A stretch of 51,259 bases of DNA, from the NCBI GenBank assembly GCA_002320285.1, contig DCKE01000003.1, positions 10,974-62,232 on the forward strand, written 5' to 3'. Shown piece by piece: positions 15,520 through 24,930 of this stretch. Below the pieces are notes generated by a model. That model had not been told where the DNA came from and searched no databases. It saw only the letters and a list, made by a program, of their open reading frames with translations. The first letter of the stretch is position 1, and each line of letters opens with the position of its first letter. Source of the stretch: Flavobacteriaceae bacterium UBA1682. GTDB taxonomy: Bacteria > Bacteroidota > Bacteroidia > Flavobacteriales > Flavobacteriaceae. A program made the translations under genes and the position numbers.

Positions 15520-16116
15520 ATGAACCTGTTTCAATTTTTAAACCCAACCATTAAACCTCCAAAAGATGCCTTATTCGTGCGTTTCCTCGAAAAAGTAAAT
15601 GCCATTTTCGGTACTGAACCCGAATTCTGGTTGCCTACTAAGCAAAATAAAAGTGATGCTTTGGTGGTTGTGGTGATCTATAGAGATGTACCTGGACGTG
15701 GTTTTCTGACAGCAGTAACCTATGGTCTATCACTCGGTACACATCCTTTGTGGAAGCTAAGCCGACCAGAACTCTGTATACTCGTCAAATCAGAAAATGA
15801 AAACTGGGCTAAAGCTTTGGGACATCTCGTAAGTAGACTGAGGGGCGCATGTCCATTTGTAAATGGACAAATCATTCAATTCGGTGCTGCTATTGTAGAA
15901 GAATCAGACATGAATGCCTTTTGGATTTGGGAGCCGCTTTTTTTAGAAAACGAAGAAAAAAAATGGAATATAGAGGTTGACTATCCTATCCATTTGCAAG
16001 CCTTGTACCCCATCCGGGAGACTGAAATACAAGCGTTTGAAACTTTGGGGGCTGAGGCAATTATAAAACACCCAAACTTTGATCCTTTCAATGTTTCCCG
16101 AGCGATAATCGATTAA
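15520..16116 (+). CDS. Suppressor-of-fused (SUFU)-like domain protein
   Basis: This 198-residue soluble protein has no signal peptide. Features that fit the SUFU family are VTYGLSLGTHPLW followed by RPELCIL, and near the C-terminus IHLQALYPIRETEIQAFETLGAEA, where bacterial SUFU proteins carry a lxLYPIxxxEl segment. Bacterial SUFU-domain proteins are often predicted immunity proteins for polymorphic toxins, but no toxin gene is next to it here. The similarity is judged by eye; the function is unknown. Confidence 0.6.
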   Translation: MNLFQFLNPTIKPPKDALFVRFLEKVNAIFGTEPEFWLPTKQNKSDALVVVVIYRDVPGRGFLTAVTYGLSLGTHPLWKLSRPELCILVKSENENWAKALGHLVSRLRGACPFVNGQIIQFGAAIVEESDMNAFWIWEPLFLENEEKKWNIEVDYPIHLQALYPIRETEIQAFETLGAEAIIKHPNFDPFNVSRAIID

Positions 16117-16308
16117 GTATTAGGCGAATCTGACAAATGTTTTATGGTTTTAGTGGATCGCAAAGTAGTATAACACTCTTTTTTCAATTTGTTTATATCA
16201 AATTGTGTTACTAATAACGCTTTTTTTTATAAATTTAGGGAACTCCATCTCATGATGTTATTGTTTTGGGATGGTAATTTTATTTCAACATATAAAAATG
16301 TAATGATT

Positions 16309-16686
16309 ATGGAATTTACCCCAAAAAAAGAAATTGCAAAACAGTTTTTGTATTTGATATCAAAAGGTGAAATAGAAAAAGCTTTCACCAATTATGTAGG
16401 CCCTCAGTTTAGACATCATAATCCTTATTTGATGGGACAGGAAGAAGACCTGAAACAATTTTTGATTGAAGAGTCTAGGAAAAACCCGCAAATGCTGATT
16501 AAAAATTTGCGTTTAATCGAGCAGAATGATTTAGTTATGGTACATTCGTTGGTTAAGAAAACAAGTGATGACGTTGGAACTATAGCGGTTTATATTTTTA
16601 GATTCGAAAATCATTTAATTACGGAGTATTGGGATATTCAGCAAACCGTTCCTGAAGTGATGATCAATCGCAACGGTATGTTGTAG
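16309..16686 (+). CDS. SnoaL-like / NTF2-fold protein
   Basis: This protein of about 125 residues has the SnoaL-like pattern: an N-terminal helix KEIAKQFLYLISKGEIEKAF, the pocket segment QFRHHNPYLMGQEEDLKQFL, and alternating strands ending YIFRFENHLITEYWDIQQTVPE. Members are small NTF2-fold enzymes or binding proteins; no activity can be assigned. An open frame extends upstream to 16189, but those 40 residues do not resemble the family. The ATG at 16309 (or 16303) follows an AT-rich leader typical of this genome. Confidence 0.75.
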   Translation: MEFTPKKEIAKQFLYLISKGEIEKAFTNYVGPQFRHHNPYLMGQEEDLKQFLIEESRKNPQMLIKNLRLIEQNDLVMVHSLVKKTSDDVGTIAVYIFRFENHLITEYWDIQQTVPEVMINRNGML

Positions 16687-16748
16687 AGGTAAGAGGGGGG
16701 TAAACAAGTTTCCGTGCTAGTAGTAAACGTTGAATAAAAACTTTTTAG

Positions 16749-18221
16749 ATGAACGTTAATATAGATTGGTTTTTGTTGGTGGAAGCGCTGTATGGTGTGC
16801 TTGTTCTTGCTGTAGCATTGCGCGTGATTTACGATTCCAATTCGACATCTAAGACTTTGGCATACTTGCTTCTGATTATACTCGTACCCGTCGTAGGTAT
16901 ATTGTTTTACTTCTCGTTTGGAATCAATTATCGAAAGCGGAAGATGTATTCGAAGAAATTAGCAACCGACGAAATCTTTCTGAAAAATTTTGAACAACGT
17001 ATGGAAAAAGTTAAAAAATCTTTTTCCGAAAAACAGTTTCCCCTCGTTGATAGTAATCAATCGATGATTCGTTTGTTGGCGAACAAAAACATGGAAAACA
17101 GTCCGCTGTTGATCAGTAATCAAGCCGATATTTTACTTAATGGAGAAACGTTTTTTCCGCGTTTAATCGAGGATTTAAAAGGGGCTCAGCATCATATACA
17201 TTTGGAGTACTATATCTATGAGAATGATGAAATTGGCAATCAGATTAAAAATTTATTAATAGATAAAGTACAGCAAGGAGTTCAGGTTCGTTTTATTTAT
17301 GACGATTTTGGATGCCGCTCGATTAGAAAAAATATAGTGGTTGAATTGCGTGACGCTGGTGTAGAGATCTTTGCATTTAATAAAATCACTTGGATCGCCT
17401 TAGCCAACAGAATGAATTACCGCAACCATCGTAAGATCGTGATTATTGATGGAGCGATTTCTTATACAGGGGGGATTAACATATCGGATCGTTATGACAA
17501 TACTAAGAAGTTAAAGGATTCGTTATATTGGCGCGATACACACCTGCGTATTTATGGCGATGCGACTTATGCTTTGCAACATATCTTCTTATCGGATTGG
17601 AATTTTTGCAGTAAACAAAGTTTAAGAGTTAATAGCGATTTTTTTCCGCTGATTGAACATGAAAAACTGGGACAGTTGCCGATGCAAATCGTGGCTTCAG
17701 GACCGGATTCTCAAGTGCCGAGTATCTTGTATAGCGTGGTTAAAGCAATAAATGACGCTAAAAGTGAAATACTGTTTACCACTCCTTATTATATTCCAGA
17801 CGAGACCTTACAGCAAGCGATGATTATGGCTGCTATGAGTGGTAAAAAAGTTAAGATACTATTACCTCAGGTCTCCGATTCTAAAATGGTACAATGGGCT
17901 TCCCAATCTTATTTTGAGGAACTGTTAGAAGCGGGAGTGGAGTTGTATTTTTATCAAAAGGGTTTTATTCATGCTAAGAGTTTTGTGACGGATTCAGGGG
18001 TTAGTTCGATTGGAACTTGTAATTTGGATCACCGCAGTTTTGATTTGAATTTCGAAGTCAATGCAATAATTTACGACGACGATTTTGCGGATCAAATGCG
18101 AAAAATATTTTACCAAGATTGTGAAAATGCGGTTCAACTAAATTATAAAAGATGGTTTAAAAGAAATCATTGGAAACGTTTGAAAAATAGTTTTCTTCGA
18201 TTGTTTTCTCCACTGTTATAA
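16749..18221 (+). CDS. cls: Cardiolipin synthase (PLD superfamily)
   Basis: This 490-residue membrane enzyme would condense phosphatidylglycerol into cardiolipin. Two N-terminal hydrophobic helices (about 5-25 and 35-58) precede two phospholipase D active sites. Site 1 is NHRKIVIIDG with H227 and the downstream GGINISDRY. Site 2 is IHAKSFVTDSG with H408 followed by SIGTCNLDHRSFDLNFE. Length matches bacterial ClsA. It is followed after 17 bases by an alpha/beta hydrolase gene, suggesting co-transcription. Confidence 0.94.
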   Translation: MNVNIDWFLLVEALYGVLVLAVALRVIYDSNSTSKTLAYLLLIILVPVVGILFYFSFGINYRKRKMYSKKLATDEIFLKNFEQRMEKVKKSFSEKQFPLVDSNQSMIRLLANKNMENSPLLISNQADILLNGETFFPRLIEDLKGAQHHIHLEYYIYENDEIGNQIKNLLIDKVQQGVQVRFIYDDFGCRSIRKNIVVELRDAGVEIFAFNKITWIALANRMNYRNHRKIVIIDGAISYTGGINISDRYDNTKKLKDSLYWRDTHLRIYGDATYALQHIFLSDWNFCSKQSLRVNSDFFPLIEHEKLGQLPMQIVASGPDSQVPSILYSVVKAINDAKSEILFTTPYYIPDETLQQAMIMAAMSGKKVKILLPQVSDSKMVQWASQSYFEELLEAGVELYFYQKGFIHAKSFVTDSGVSSIGTCNLDHRSFDLNFEVNAIIYDDDFADQMRKIFYQDCENAVQLNYKRWFKRNHWKRLKNSFLRLFSPLL

Positions 18222-18238
18222 GTAATTAAATTTCCAGT

Positions 18239-19189
18239 ATGGATTTACATTTCAGTACCCCAAAAATGATACACCACATCCACAATCTGCCCGTAGATTA
18301 TGAGGGAAAAGTGTTGGCAACCTTAATGGAATCAAGATCCAATAGTATAGATCAAGAACCACTTCGCAAGAGTATATTGTATATACACGGATTCTCGGAT
18401 TATTTTTTCCAAGAACACCTGATGGAAGCCTATAATCAGGCAGCTGTAGATTTCTATGCGCTGGACTTAAGAAAATATGGTCGATCGCTGCTGCCACATC
18501 AGCATCCCAATTATTGTAAATCGCTGAAAGAGTATTTTCCGGAATTGGATTACGCGATTAATTTTATAAAAGCTAAAAATCCTCAAAGCCAGTTGTTCTT
18601 AATGGGCCACAGTACTGGTGGTTTACTGGTCAGTTATTATGCGCATTATGGCGTACTGCGAAATCAACTTAGCGGTTTGATTTTAAATTCTCCTTTTTTC
18701 GATTTCAATACATCAAATATTGTAAAATTCTTTACTCCTTTTAGCGCTAAATTGATGATGCATTTTAACGCTTATGCTTCGTACAGTGGAGGGGTTAGTG
18801 ATGTATATGGGCAATCGTTATTAAAGGAGTATTATGGCGAATGGGAATTTAATCAAAAGTGGAAGCCCGTACGGGCATTTCCTGCTTTTTACGCTTGGAT
18901 TTTAGCGGTTTATGAAGCACAACAAACGATTCGAAATAGGGCCAAACTAGATTTGCCGATCTTGTTAATGCATTCCGACTCCAGTTTAAAAACAAAGGTG
19001 TGGACACCAAAAGCACAAACAGCAGACTTGGTATTAAACGTTAAGGATATCGAACGTATTGGGCTAAAAATGGGGAATCAGGTCACGCATTTTATTGCGA
19101 AAGACGGCTTACACGATCTGTTTTTATCGAAGAAAAGTGTCAGAGATGCGGTTTTTGAACGTACGATGACGTGGTTGGCATTACTATAA
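18239..19189 (+). CDS. Alpha/beta hydrolase, lysophospholipase/monoacylglycerol-lipase type
   Basis: This 316-residue soluble hydrolase of the serine aminopeptidase S33 (Hydrolase_4) group has ILYIHGFSDYFFQ (oxyanion loop), the nucleophile elbow GHSTGG with S125, and likely acid and base residues in LLMHSDSS and AKDGLHDLF. The family acts on monoacylglycerols or lysophospholipids. Placement 17 bases after cardiolipin synthase fits a role in lipid turnover, but that is inference from position. Confidence 0.82.
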   Translation: MDLHFSTPKMIHHIHNLPVDYEGKVLATLMESRSNSIDQEPLRKSILYIHGFSDYFFQEHLMEAYNQAAVDFYALDLRKYGRSLLPHQHPNYCKSLKEYFPELDYAINFIKAKNPQSQLFLMGHSTGGLLVSYYAHYGVLRNQLSGLILNSPFFDFNTSNIVKFFTPFSAKLMMHFNAYASYSGGVSDVYGQSLLKEYYGEWEFNQKWKPVRAFPAFYAWILAVYEAQQTIRNRAKLDLPILLMHSDSSLKTKVWTPKAQTADLVLNVKDIERIGLKMGNQVTHFIAKDGLHDLFLSKKSVRDAVFERTMTWLALL

Positions 19190-19191
19190 AA

Positions 19192-19232
19192 CAGACAAAA
19201 AAAATGGTTATTCAACTAAGAATAACCATTTT
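19192..19232 (-). terminator. Terminator between convergent hydrolase and TonB receptor genes
   Basis: A perfect 13-bp stem AAAATGGTTATTC / GAATAACCATTTT has a six-base loop. The eight-T run is on the minus-strand side, so it mainly ends the TonB receptor transcript, though it can also stop the hydrolase transcript. Confidence 0.9.
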
Positions 19233-19255
19233 CACTAACTAAAACAATTTACCGA

Positions 19256-21649
19256 TTAAAACATCCCTCCGGCACTACCTTGTTTGGTATTGTCTTCGCG
19301 ATATTTACGTTGCATTGCTTTATTCTTTGAACCTCCAAAAATATAATTTACACCAAAATATACGTTTTGACTTTCCCAATAGAATTGTCCTTTTTGTGGA
19401 AAGGGATACTGAGAATCAAAAGTGTATTTCATCGTGTCAAAAATGTCGTTAACACGTAAACTAAAGGTTAATTTGTTTTTAAGCATGCTATAGCGTGCCC
19501 CTGCATCGATTTTATACATCTCTTTACTATTCATTTGAATTCCATCTACTGGACCGCGGTAGAATCCAAACAAATTCAATCTAAAGTTATTTGTTACTTT
19601 GAAATTACTGTTTAAACGGGCATTAAAGGCATTGGCATTGACTTCGCGCTGAATATAATCTAACTGTGAGGTCGTTTCATTTTTAATCGCAATCAAACCT
19701 TTCTGAGATAAGGAAGAAAAGTCAACTGCCGGTTGTATATCCCACCAAGAAGTCAATCTGTAATTGGCTGAAATCTCAAATCCATAGGCTGAATTATTAT
19801 CAAAATTGTCGTAAGACATAATCATCGCATTTTCATTAGATGATTCTACATCTTGATATACGACTCTGTTTATTTCATCATTGATACGTCTGTAATAAAC
19901 ACCAGCCGTTAGGGTTCCCTTAGATAACATTCTGGTGTAGTTTAGCTCAACAGAATTGGTGAATTGTGGCTTCAATTCTGGATTTCCGATACTGACAACA
20001 GTAGGAGTAGAAAACTCGCGTATCGGTTTGGTTTGGAACAAGCCCGGACGGTCTACCCGACGGCTGTAACTCAATTGAAAACTGTTGTTGTCCGTAAGTG
20101 CATATGTTAAATATGCAGAAGGGTATAAGGTGATATAATCATCTTTAAAAGATTTTTCGCCATTGGTTTTCGCATTGACCTGATAGCTCTCAACACGAGC
20201 ACCTAATTGGTAACTAAATTTCTTGAATTTTTGACCAAAGGTTACATAACCCGAAAAGATATCCGTATCGTAATTGTAGTTCGAGTCCTTTATCGTCTCT
20301 GGACGTGTGTTGTTTGATAAATATGAGTTCTCTGAACGGGTAATACGAGATTCTGCTCCCAACTCTAAAGTAGCCGTCTCCGACAACGGATTTACATAAT
20401 CGATATTTACCGTACTCATCTTGTTCTTGTCGTCGATATTGTCGGTGTAAAAATCTCTTTGCACTCCTTCTAAAGTGTTGAAGTCTGCAACCTGTGAACT
20501 TTTATACTCGCTATAATTGGCTTCAAGATCAAAGGTGTGACCTTCTTTTTTAAAGAGGTGTTTATAGGCTAAATTATAAGTGCTGTTGGTATTGTCCGAA
20601 TCATAATCTGATTTTTGATCGATGTTTTCAAATATACCTTTTGGATAGAAAACCTGTGTTTGCACAAAAGTTTGCCCCGATACTTTGTTTTGATTGCTGT
20701 ATACCGATAGCGTATTGCGATCATTGATATAATAATCCATACCGAGTTTGTACAGATAGGATTCATTATCATTAGAAGTACTGATTAATTGGTTGGATTG
20801 TTGGTCAAAACGATACATCTCACCACCGCTAAAGGATTTTCCAAAGTTATTTCCTCCATTCCCGAAAAAGTTAACTTTTCCCGTTCTATAATTCAAGTCT
20901 AAAGTAGTATTACCTCGTGGTTCATTCTTCATGGTTACACCAGAATTTAGGGAACCATTAAACCCGTCATTGGAATTTTTATGTAGGATAATATTAATAA
21001 TACCCGACATCCCCTCTGGGTTGTATTTAGCACTTGGATTGGTGATCAATTCGATTTTTTTTATCGAAGAAGATGGAATCTGCTTAAGCAATTGAGAGGC
21101 CTCAATATTGGTCGGTCTTCCATCTACTAATACGCGAACATTTTCGTTTCCTCTTAATGAAATCTTTCCATCTTGATCAACATTAACCGAAGGAATGTTA
21201 TTCATGATTTCCGAAGCCGTTGATCCAGCTGTAGTCAAATCACGACCGACATTGATAACCTTTCGGTCTATTTTTTGTTCGATAGTAGAATGTTCAGCTA
21301 CGATGTTTACTCCATCTAAAGTTATAGCTTCAGATTGCAGATAAAGTGTTCCCAAATTGATATCAGCACCCTTAGATAAATCAACGTCTCTATGTAAGGT
21401 TTTATAACCGATAAACTGTATGTCGATACTATAAGTTTTAGGAGCTAAGTTGATTACTGTGAAATTTCCATTGTCATCAGTCATCGCACCTGTGATTACA
21501 ATATTGTGCAATTTAACCGAAATAGTGGCATAAGGCACTGCTTGTTTTAGATCTTTGTCCAAAATATTTCCCGAAATCTTTAACTTGGTTTGAGCAAAAC
21601 CAGTTGTAAGAATCCCTAAGAACACGAGTAAGCATAGTTTTAGTTTCAT
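19256..21649 (-). CDS. TonB-dependent receptor-like outer membrane protein
   Basis: This 797-residue protein has a signal peptide (KLCLLVFLGILTTGFAQ). An N-terminal carboxypeptidase-regulatory-like beta-sandwich (about 22-105: GNILDKDLKQAVPYATISV, GNFTVINLAPKTY) comes next. A plug-like domain follows, with VDGRPTNIEASQLLKQIPSSSIKKIELITNPSAKY split in the usual way around GMSGIINI. The rest is a long beta-barrel of the outer-membrane-beta-barrel (OMP_b-brl_3) type. No TonB box or SusD partner was recognised, so the substrate is open. Similar solo receptors in flavobacteria are sometimes linked to peptide or metal uptake. Confidence 0.88.
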   Translation of the reverse strand: MKLKLCLLVFLGILTTGFAQTKLKISGNILDKDLKQAVPYATISVKLHNIVITGAMTDDNGNFTVINLAPKTYSIDIQFIGYKTLHRDVDLSKGADINLGTLYLQSEAITLDGVNIVAEHSTIEQKIDRKVINVGRDLTTAGSTASEIMNNIPSVNVDQDGKISLRGNENVRVLVDGRPTNIEASQLLKQIPSSSIKKIELITNPSAKYNPEGMSGIINIILHKNSNDGFNGSLNSGVTMKNEPRGNTTLDLNYRTGKVNFFGNGGNNFGKSFSGGEMYRFDQQSNQLISTSNDNESYLYKLGMDYYINDRNTLSVYSNQNKVSGQTFVQTQVFYPKGIFENIDQKSDYDSDNTNSTYNLAYKHLFKKEGHTFDLEANYSEYKSSQVADFNTLEGVQRDFYTDNIDDKNKMSTVNIDYVNPLSETATLELGAESRITRSENSYLSNNTRPETIKDSNYNYDTDIFSGYVTFGQKFKKFSYQLGARVESYQVNAKTNGEKSFKDDYITLYPSAYLTYALTDNNSFQLSYSRRVDRPGLFQTKPIREFSTPTVVSIGNPELKPQFTNSVELNYTRMLSKGTLTAGVYYRRINDEINRVVYQDVESSNENAMIMSYDNFDNNSAYGFEISANYRLTSWWDIQPAVDFSSLSQKGLIAIKNETTSQLDYIQREVNANAFNARLNSNFKVTNNFRLNLFGFYRGPVDGIQMNSKEMYKIDAGARYSMLKNKLTFSLRVNDIFDTMKYTFDSQYPFPQKGQFYWESQNVYFGVNYIFGGSKNKAMQRKYREDNTKQGSAGGMF

Positions 21650-21907
21650 TTCTACTTTTTTGAAGGTTGAGTTTTCCGTTCCGTTTAATTACAGTAATAG
21701 ACAGTTATTCTAAGATTTTGTTACAACAACAATGGATTGAATTTTAAGATCTTGTTTTATTTTGTGATTATAATATTGATAATCAGAATATTGTATGTTT
21801 TACTTGTTTTGAAATTATGCGTTATTTAGAATGATTTTTAACATAAAAACGCCCCTTAATTGTGATAAATGGCCTAAAAATTGTACTTTGTACTATAAAA
21901 ATCAGCA

Positions 21908-22486
21908 ATGAGATATACCGTTTTTTGTGGTTCTAGTATGGGAAATGCTCCGGAATTTGAACAAGCCGCTGAGGCTTTAGGGCAAGCGTTGGCTCGAAAC
22001 AACATTGGTTTGGTTTATGGAGGTGCAAATGTAGGCTTGATGGGAAAGGTTGCCGACGGTGCTTTGTCGCAGTCGGGAGAAGTCATCGGTGTTTTACCCC
22101 ACTTTTTGCATCAGGTGGAAATTGCTCATACACAGATTTCACAATTGATTTTGGTAGAAACCATGCACGAGCGCAAAGCGAAAATGGATGCACTGTCAGA
22201 CGGTGTTATTGCGTTACCCGGTGGATATGGAACTTTAGAAGAATTTTTTGAAATGTTGACGTGGGCACAATTGGGATTACATCAAAAACCCGTAGCTTTA
22301 TTAAATGTTTTTGGGTTTTACGATTCCTTAATTTCGCTAATAGATAATATGGTTGCTCAAGGTTTTCTAAAAGCCGTCAATCGCGATATGATTGTTGTAG
22401 ACGATAACATCGCTGGTTTGTTGGAAAAGATGAAGAATTACAAAGCTCCCCTGACGGGAAAATGGATTAAAAAAGAACAAATTTAA
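21908..22486 (+). CDS. LOG family protein (cytokinin riboside 5'-monophosphate phosphoribohydrolase-like)
   Basis: This 192-residue Rossmann-fold protein is of TIGR00730 type. It has the nucleotide-binding loop YGGANVGLMG (37-46), the catalytic MHERK region (86-90) and PGGYGTLEE (104-112), the hallmark of LOG enzymes. Members hydrolyse nucleoside 5'-monophosphates (AMP or N6-modified AMP) to base and ribose 5-phosphate; the physiological substrate in this organism is unknown. Followed after 28 bases by a lipoprotein gene. Confidence 0.92.
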   Translation: MRYTVFCGSSMGNAPEFEQAAEALGQALARNNIGLVYGGANVGLMGKVADGALSQSGEVIGVLPHFLHQVEIAHTQISQLILVETMHERKAKMDALSDGVIALPGGYGTLEEFFEMLTWAQLGLHQKPVALLNVFGFYDSLISLIDNMVAQGFLKAVNRDMIVVDDNIAGLLEKMKNYKAPLTGKWIKKEQI

Positions 22487-22514
22487 AATAGAGCTATAAT
22501 TAATTCAGTAGTAC

Positions 22515-23003
22515 ATGGTTATAAAAGGAATGGATAGCAGAAGGTGGCGGTTTTTTTTAGTCGTACTAATAGGTGTGGTCACGACTTCTTGCAATCAGAA
22601 GAAAATGACTGACTTAGAAGACGCTATCCAAATTCCTGCGGATTTAACGGTAGAGAAATTAATGGAAAACACCGAAGAATATCAACTTCTGGGACGTAGG
22701 GGCAAGATCGTATTTCCAGATAGAACCGCTGAGGTAGAGTATGTTGATGAACATACGATGCATTGGAAAATTACCGATAAAAATAATGCCGTTTTGCACG
22801 GCACAGAGCAGATTAGCTATGCTCAAATCTCAGAACATCAATTTTTTGTAAATTGGATTGAAAATTCGGGTTTTACAGTCAGTCAGGTTATCGACACCAA
22901 AACAGGAGAAGTCAGGGCTTTTTGGTCTTTTAATGATGCAAAGAGCCATAGTGGTGGGCGTTCGAGTACCTTTGTAAAGGGAATCTTTGAATTTGGACAA
23001 TAG
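22515..23003 (+). CDS. MoaF-like lipoprotein
   Basis: This is a 162-residue exported lipoprotein with basic start MDSRRWR, hydrophobic stretch FFLVVLIGVV and lipobox TTSC. The mature domain alternates strands (GRRGKIVFPDRTAEVEYVDEHTMHWKIT; EHQFFVNWIENSGFTVSQVIDTKTG), which resembles the calycin-like MoaF domain. This is recognised by eye only and no enzymatic function is implied. Translation may start at ATG 22515 or at ATG 22530, just after AAAAGGA; both keep the signal peptide. Confidence 0.65.
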   Translation: MVIKGMDSRRWRFFLVVLIGVVTTSCNQKKMTDLEDAIQIPADLTVEKLMENTEEYQLLGRRGKIVFPDRTAEVEYVDEHTMHWKITDKNNAVLHGTEQISYAQISEHQFFVNWIENSGFTVSQVIDTKTGEVRAFWSFNDAKSHSGGRSSTFVKGIFEFGQ

Positions 23004-23070
23004 CTCATCTAGTTAGGACTACAATAATTGAAGATTCCATAATTGAAATACTAATTAAAATTTAAAAATA

Positions 23071-23832
23071 ATGGAAAAATCCACAAATAATATTGCCATT
23101 TTAGTTGATGGAGATAATGCGCAAGCGAAACTTCTTGAATTGATTTTGGAGGAGGTTTCCAAATATGGAAAAGTGACTATAAGACGAATTTATGGTGACT
23201 GGACCACCCCTCAAATGAATAGTTGGAAAGATTTATTGAATGACTTGTCATTCAGTCCCATCCAAAAATTTAGCTATACAACAGGAAAGAATTCTACCGA
23301 TAGTTCATTGATTATTGATGCGATGGATATCTTGCACGATAAGGCTGTTGATGGTTTTTGTATAGTGTCAAGTGATAGTGACTACACCGGTTTGGCAAAG
23401 AGAATTCGAGAAGAGGGAATATTTGTAATGGGAGTTGGCGAGAAGAAAACGCCGAATGCTTTTGTACAGTCGTGTGAAATATTCACCTATTGTGAAAACT
23501 TAATTCCTAGAAAACCAAAGAATACTAAAGAAGCGAATGTTGTATCGGTTAAGAAAGCAGAAAGTATTCATACCGAGGATGTTGAGATTAAGGAGCTGTC
23601 GAAATCCGATATCAAATTAATCGATAGAGCTTTTGATATGTCAGTCAATGAGGAGGTGGAAACTTACATCGCACAAGTGGGGATAAATCTTAGAAAATTA
23701 AAACCTAGTTTTGACTCGAGAGCTTATGGTTTTAAAAATTTGACTCAATTGTTTGGCAGCTTAAAAGGTTATGAAATCATACGAAATGAAGTAGGCGGAT
23801 TAAATCATCCTTTGGTTAAAAGAGTAGGGTGA
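23071..23832 (+). CDS. NYN-domain ribonuclease-like protein with C-terminal OST-HTH/LOTUS domain
   Basis: This 253-residue cytoplasmic protein starts with a NYN (PIN-like, LabA/DUF88) domain at about 7-150. Acidic catalytic residues are visible in NIAILVDGDNAQ (D13, D15), KNSTDSSLIIDAMD and IVSSDSDYTGLAKRI. A charged linker follows. The C-terminus (about 178-250), with a helical start DRAFDMSVNEEVETYIAQVGINLRK and the ending VGGLNHPLVKRV, fits an OST-HTH/LOTUS RNA-binding domain. The pair is known in bacteria and resembles limkain-b1/MARF1 in eukaryotes; metal-dependent RNA cleavage is inferred. It is the first gene of a three-gene packed unit. Confidence 0.85.
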   Translation: MEKSTNNIAILVDGDNAQAKLLELILEEVSKYGKVTIRRIYGDWTTPQMNSWKDLLNDLSFSPIQKFSYTTGKNSTDSSLIIDAMDILHDKAVDGFCIVSSDSDYTGLAKRIREEGIFVMGVGEKKTPNAFVQSCEIFTYCENLIPRKPKNTKEANVVSVKKAESIHTEDVEIKELSKSDIKLIDRAFDMSVNEEVETYIAQVGINLRKLKPSFDSRAYGFKNLTQLFGSLKGYEIIRNEVGGLNHPLVKRVG

Positions 23833-23833
23833 T

Positions 23834-24337
23834 ATGGCGGTTCCTCAAGATAAAAAACAACTGATCGACGCTATTGAGAAGAACTATCGGTTGCTGAAAA
23901 TTCAAATCGATCGAGTTCCACCATTACATAGCGCTTATAAAGTGATGGAAGGGCATGCAAAAGACACGGTGATGAGCCTCAATGATTTGCTGTCGTATTT
24001 AATCGGTTGGGGGCAGTTGGTATTGAAGTGGCAAAAGAACTACAAAAATGTTGAGCTTATCGATTTTCCGGAAACCAACTATAAATGGAATGAATTGGGG
24101 CGGTTAGCACAAAAGTTTTATCTGGATTATAAAGAGTACAATACTCAAGAACTACTACAGCTGTTGGATTCCGTTGTATCAGAAATACTGCGAAACATAG
24201 AGCAAACCACTAATTTTGATTTATATGAAAAACCGTGGTACGGTAAATGGACGTTGGGCAGAATGATACAATTTAATACGGCATCTCCCTATAACAATGC
24301 AAAAAATAGAATTGCGAAATACTTAAAATCGGCATAG
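23834..24337 (+). CDS. ClbS/DfsB family four-helix-bundle protein
   Basis: This 167-residue protein of the ClbS/DfsB (DUF1706) family in the DinB superfamily starts one base after the NYN gene stop. Family-like segments are the N-terminal KKQLIDAIEKNYRLLKIQID, SLNDLLSYLIGWGQLVLKW, and the C-terminal YEKPWYGKWTLGRMIQFNTASPYNNAKNRI. ClbS in E. coli is the colibactin self-protection hydrolase; DfsB is of unknown function. No colibactin-like cluster is nearby, so the activity here is open. Confidence 0.85.
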   Translation: MAVPQDKKQLIDAIEKNYRLLKIQIDRVPPLHSAYKVMEGHAKDTVMSLNDLLSYLIGWGQLVLKWQKNYKNVELIDFPETNYKWNELGRLAQKFYLDYKEYNTQELLQLLDSVVSEILRNIEQTTNFDLYEKPWYGKWTLGRMIQFNTASPYNNAKNRIAKYLKSA

Positions 24338-24901
24338 ATGAATACAACAAAATTAGATAGTATTAGGAAACAAATGGAGTACTATCGAATGTTGGGAGAT
24401 AAAACCATATTGATTTTGTCTCAAGACCAACTTAATTGGACTTATAACGAAACGAGCAATTCGATCGCTATGTTGATCAATCACATCAGTGGGAATATGT
24501 TGTCACGATGGACCGATTTCTTGACGTCAGATGGCGAAAAATCATTTCGAAATCGGGATGCGGAATTTGCAGAGGGGCATTATGATCGTCATGAATTGAT
24601 CAAGAAATGGGATCAAGGCTGGGATTGTATGATGGATAGCTTAAATGCACTGACCGATGACGATTTGGATAAAACGGTAGTAATCCGCAGCCAGGAACAA
24701 AGTGTATTTGATGCCATTATCAGACAGCTATCACATTATCCTTATCATATAGGGCAAATCGTTTTTGAAGGAAAAATGTTGATGAATACCAATTGGCAGA
24801 GTTTGTCTATTCCCAAAGGAGGATCATTACAATATAACGATCAGAAATTTTCAAATCCAAATGCAGACAAGCACTTTACAGACGATTTTCTGAAAAGTTA
24901 G
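24338..24901 (+). CDS. DUF1572 / DinB-superfamily protein
   Basis: This 187-residue protein begins at the base after the ClbS-like stop codon, so translation is probably coupled. The DinB-like helical bundle is recognisable by SIAMLINHISGNMLSRWTDFL and by RQLSHYPYHIGQIVFEGKML, whose histidines (with the first INHIS histidine) are the usual metal-binding triad. Members include thiol-dependent S-transferases and metal proteins of unknown role. A long hairpin follows. Confidence 0.82.
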   Translation: MNTTKLDSIRKQMEYYRMLGDKTILILSQDQLNWTYNETSNSIAMLINHISGNMLSRWTDFLTSDGEKSFRNRDAEFAEGHYDRHELIKKWDQGWDCMMDSLNALTDDDLDKTVVIRSQEQSVFDAIIRQLSHYPYHIGQIVFEGKMLMNTNWQSLSIPKGGSLQYNDQKFSNPNADKHFTDDFLKS

Positions 24902-24930
24902 AAAGTGATAAGGCATTTAGCACTAGGTAT

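Noticed and set aside
16189..16308. N-terminal extension of the SnoaL-like protein by 40 residues
   Set aside because: The extension does not fit the family and the AT-rich stretch before 16309 looks like an untranslated leader.
21650..21907. Promoters in the region between the TonB receptor and LOG genes
   Set aside because: No box fitting TAnnTTTG was found on either strand; TACTTTG near 21881 is one base short, so no promoter is claimed.
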